DNA of 64,000 nucleotides. Source: an uncultured Dokdonia sp. Its GTDB lineage: Bacteria; Bacteroidota; Bacteroidia; Flavobacteriales; Flavobacteriaceae. Shown in pieces: positions 61,221-64,000 of this stretch. A program made the translations under genes and the position numbers. The notes beneath the pieces were generated by a model that saw only the letters and a list, made by a program, of their open reading frames with translations, did no database searches and was not told the origin of the DNA. Position 1 is the first letter of the stretch. Every line of letters begins with the position of its first letter. The stretch is taken from NCBI RefSeq assembly GCF_947492535.1, contig NZ_CANLNH010000002.1:372001-436000 (forward strand), written 5' to 3'.

Positions 61221-64000
61221 ATGATAAAAAGTACGCTCTTATTATTTTGTTTCTTGGCATGTTGTGCTTATACAATAGATGTAAAAGCTCAATATATTTC
61301 TAATGATACAAACTCAAGCTTAAAAGCAAGAGTAATAAACCAAGACACAAAAAAACCTATTCCTTTTGTTAACGTTGGTTTTATTGGGAAAGGGATAGGA
61401 TCTGTAACAGATGGGCAAGGGTATTTTGAGCTCACATATGATTCCCGAAAGATCAAAGGTTCAGATATTATTCAATTCTCTATAATTGGATTTAAAACAA
61501 AGCAAATCCAAATTGCTTCTATTTCAACAATACTATCAAAAAACAATATCATTACGCTATCTCCAGAAAGATATAGTTTAGAAGAAGTAGTATTAGGAGA
61601 TACAAAAATTAAAAATGCGACGATAGGAAATTCAAAAATAGATGCTGAAAAATTCGGTTATTGGAAAAACGAATTAGGTTTAGGAGGAGAGATTGCCTCA
61701 AAAATTAAAATTAAAAAAGAGAAGACCCAACTAAAAAGTTTAAGCTTTCCAGTATTAGAAAATCTATCAGACAGTATACGAGTTCGCGTAAACGTGTATG
61801 ATATAGATCCTATTTTTAGGATTCCTCAAAATAATATTTTAAACACGACTATTTACCATACGATCTCAAGAAGAGAAGGTATAGAACGTATTCCTTTATC
61901 TAAATATAACATATTTACAGATACAGATATCATTGTCAGTATTGAGTTGATAGAAATTTATGGAGATCGTTTGGGGTTTGCTGTCGCAGGAAGCGCTAAT
62001 AAAAATGCGTCTTTTACAAGATCTATTAGCCAAGATTACTGGCAACCTCATAAAAAAGAGGCCATGGCTTTTACGATGGATGTGTCATATCCTTTAAAAA
62101 AGGGAGCTAAAGAAACCTTAGATAGACCATCACCTAATGCAATTACTGTTTTTTGGGACGCTTCCGCGAAAGCGAATAATCGAAACATATCTTTAGAATT
62201 AGAACTTTTAGAACGCTATTTGAGAGTACTAAAAAATGTAGACGTAACCGTTCAAAAGTTTGCATTTGGTTACCAAGAAACGCAAATATTTACAGTAAAA
62301 AAAGAGGCTTCAGATGCTGTTATAGAATATATAGAAAGCACTATATACGGAGGAACATCAGACTATAGCTTATTACGAGAGAAACCAGAACAACAACATT
62401 ATAATCTGTTATTTACAGATGGGAATTCGTTGTTTTCTGATTTACAACCTTCCTTTAATAATACAACCTTTACGCTATCTAGTGCAGAAAATATAGATAA
62501 AGAAGTCTTAGAAGAAGTCGCTTTGTATGCCGATGGAGTCTTTATAAATTTGAATACGTATACATCTAAAAAAGCATTAGAATTCCTTTTAAAAGATCTC
62601 CCAACCGATACTACAATACAAAAGCCAAATACACTAAAAGTTACTGGAAAGATTACTTCAGAAATAGGACTTCTTGATGGAGCTAGAATAGCAGTGCGGG
62701 GAACTTTTAATGAAGTAATTTCAGATAGTTTAGGAACTTTTGAAATAGAAGCACAAGTAGGAGACCAACTTGAAATTAGGTTTCCCGGTATGAAAACAAA
62801 GCTGATACGAGTAACATCAAATAAAAAAGTACAGATTGCTTTAGAAACAGAAGGAGATTGGCTAAAAGAAATTGTCCTTAAAGGTAAAAAGAAAGAAAAG
62901 GAAGAAGCGTTAGTACAAACCGCTAGTGGAAAAAAGAACTTTGATGCTGTTACTTTTAAAACAAACATTATTAGAGAGGAAGATATAAGTCCTGCATTTT
63001 TAACATTAGGAGATGTTTTAAAAAGACTTTCAAGTATTAGAGTAGAACAAAACCCTATTACAAGAGAAGAAGTATATATAAACCCACGAGCGATTAGCAT
63101 TACCCAGCAAGTATTACCTGTTGTTGTAGTAAACGGTGTCGTTTATGAACAAGCTAATGGTGGAGTACCTCCTATAAATCCACAAGATCTTCTCTCAGTT
63201 CAAGTCATTACATCATTACACGCAAATGCATTATATGGAACATTAGGAAGAGGAGGCGCAATCATTGTAGAAACAAAATCTGGTAATCCTGAATATTATG
63301 CACAAAAAAATCAAAGAGCTAAAATACCTTCAGCATTAATTAAGGGTAACGATTATGTTGCAGAAGATGTCGCTGTTTTAGATGATAACATAAACAAACC
63401 ATTTTACCTTATTCAATTAGAAAAAGCAACCACATTAGAAGAAGCCTTAAATACCTATTACGATTATAAGAATACAACCTTAGAAGATCCTATAGTATTT
63501 TATACAGATGTTGCTACGTATTTTCAAAAATGGAATAAGAATATTGCTCTACGTATCCTTTCTAATCTACCAGAAACACTTTCTGGAGATATTGAAGTTT
63601 TAAAACTAATGGCATATCACTTAGAATCTTTTAATGAATTCCAACTTGCGAATACGTTATATAAAAGGATTTTAACACTTGCACCAGATCGTATACAATC
63701 GTATAGAGATCTTGCTATATCGCATCAAGAAATAGGAAACTATCAACAGGCTTTCGAGTTGTTTAAACAAATATTAGCTAATGAAACTGTAGGACTCAAT
63801 TTCTTACCACTTAAAAAAACAGCAGAATATGAAATGATGCGATTACTCACGTTTCATAAATCAAAAGTCAGTTATGAAGATGTTTCTAATGAGCTACTTG
63901 TTGTAGGGTTTAAAAAAGACCGTCGTCTTGTTTTTGAGTGGACCAATCCTCAAGCAGATTTTGAAATTCAATTTGTAAACCCAAAAGGGAAATACTTTAA
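61221..64000 (+). CDS. Paralogue of the 58609 protein, 3' end outside window
   Basis: Open from ATG 61221 to the window edge (926 codons). Signal peptide with a Cys-rich end (FLACCAY), regulatory domain (about 40-115), an extra segment of roughly 180 residues not in the paralogue, vWA-like part (ITVFWDASAKANN, LLFTDG; about 307-470), second regulatory domain, plug (about 590-683), TPRs (about 730-860) and the start of the DUF2135-like domain (VFEWTNPQADFEIQFVNP). A mutated palindrome (62159-62174) sits right after FWDAS, where the paralogue has LSSDRRDF. Confidence 0.8.
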   Translation, partial: MIKSTLLLFCFLACCAYTIDVKAQYISNDTNSSLKARVINQDTKKPIPFVNVGFIGKGIGSVTDGQGYFELTYDSRKIKGSDIIQFSIIGFKTKQIQIASISTILSKNNIITLSPERYSLEEVVLGDTKIKNATIGNSKIDAEKFGYWKNELGLGGEIASKIKIKKEKTQLKSLSFPVLENLSDSIRVRVNVYDIDPIFRIPQNNILNTTIYHTISRREGIERIPLSKYNIFTDTDIIVSIELIEIYGDRLGFAVAGSANKNASFTRSISQDYWQPHKKEAMAFTMDVSYPLKKGAKETLDRPSPNAITVFWDASAKANNRNISLELELLERYLRVLKNVDVTVQKFAFGYQETQIFTVKKEASDAVIEYIESTIYGGTSDYSLLREKPEQQHYNLLFTDGNSLFSDLQPSFNNTTFTLSSAENIDKEVLEEVALYADGVFINLNTYTSKKALEFLLKDLPTDTTIQKPNTLKVTGKITSEIGLLDGARIAVRGTFNEVISDSLGTFEIEAQVGDQLEIRFPGMKTKLIRVTSNKKVQIALETEGDWLKEIVLKGKKKEKEEALVQTASGKKNFDAVTFKTNIIREEDISPAFLTLGDVLKRLSSIRVEQNPITREEVYINPRAISITQQVLPVVVVNGVVYEQANGGVPPINPQDLLSVQVITSLHANALYGTLGRGGAIIVETKSGNPEYYAQKNQRAKIPSALIKGNDYVAEDVAVLDDNINKPFYLIQLEKATTLEEALNTYYDYKNTTLEDPIVFYTDVATYFQKWNKNIALRILSNLPETLSGDIEVLKLMAYHLESFNEFQLANTLYKRILTLAPDRIQSYRDLAISHQEIGNYQQAFELFKQILANETVGLNFLPLKKTAEYEMMRLLTFHKSKVSYEDVSNELLVVGFKKDRRLVFEWTNPQADFEIQFVNPKGKYF
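62159..62174. repeat. Diverged TTTCGCGAAA palindrome
   Basis: CGCTTCCGCGAAAGCG, one base from perfect, read as SAKAN. Confidence 0.7.

Noticed and set aside
62399-63100. 233-codon minus-strand frame
   Set aside because: Antisense to the conserved paralogue frame that runs to the window edge.

Overview
The window looks like chromosome of a marine member of the Flavobacteriaceae (Bacteroidota). The evidence is low GC, a long type-2 isoleucyl-tRNA synthetase, a type IX secretion C-terminal sorting domain, SusC-type TonB plug domains, head-GIN adhesin-like proteins, few Shine-Dalgarno sequences, and several promoters of the Bacteroidota form (-7 TAnnTTTG, sometimes with -33 TTTG). The genus cannot be fixed from sequence alone; a Dokdonia-like organism is my guess.

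Layout. 1-10.2 kb (+): end of an AhpD-like gene, a lipoprotein, then ileS, a dksA-like gene, a secreted protein, lspA and a large type IX-secreted beta-propeller protein. 10.2-14.6 kb (-): M1 aminopeptidase, subtilisin-like lipoprotein and MBL-fold hydrolase. 14.8-19.5 kb: Na+/H+ antiporter, MATE transporter with a lost ATG, acetyltransferase, universal stress protein and tRNA-Ala(GGC). 19.7-28.5 kb (-): a RecB-like nuclease and a UvrD/RecB-type helicase-nuclease (an AddAB-like pair) flanking an OmpA protein and kbl. 28.8-36.4 kb: sod, a cytochrome c gene broken by TGA at its haem-binding cysteine, hemB, an SF2 helicase with membrane segments, and a TPR/AAA+ gene pair flanked on its far side by a degraded copy of the helicase 3' end. 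36.4-43.0 kb (-): the haem cluster hemA-hemC-hemD-hemE-(two membrane/unknown genes)-hemF, with a divergent AraC-type regulator. 44-58.6 kb: ThuA-like lipoprotein, hemH, a second MATE transporter, sortilin-like propeller, hemJ, histidine kinase, enoyl-CoA hydratase, head-GIN protein, Tat-exported oxidoreductase and radical SAM protein. 58.6-64 kb: two tandem paralogues combining a vWA-like domain, a TonB plug without a barrel, TPRs and a DUF2135-like C-terminus; the second runs off the window.

Haem synthesis is the main pathway: hemA, B, C, D, E, F, H and J are all here, so the route from glutamyl-tRNA to protohaem is nearly complete. A 7-1-7 inverted repeat resembling a Fur-family operator lies between hemA and the AraC gene.

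Two families of short palindromes overlay the genes. One is built on TTTCGCGAAA: I counted 17 exact decamers, 14 of them inside coding sequence and in all three reading frames. The other is a CCCTCAtCCC...-hairpin repeat with four copies, all in hemD. Two copies insert in-frame peptides at equivalent places in the two HemD half-domains; the other two form terminal inverted repeats around a DUF559 nuclease gene inserted at the hemD start codon. This DUF559 cassette is the best candidate for an undescribed mobile system in the window.
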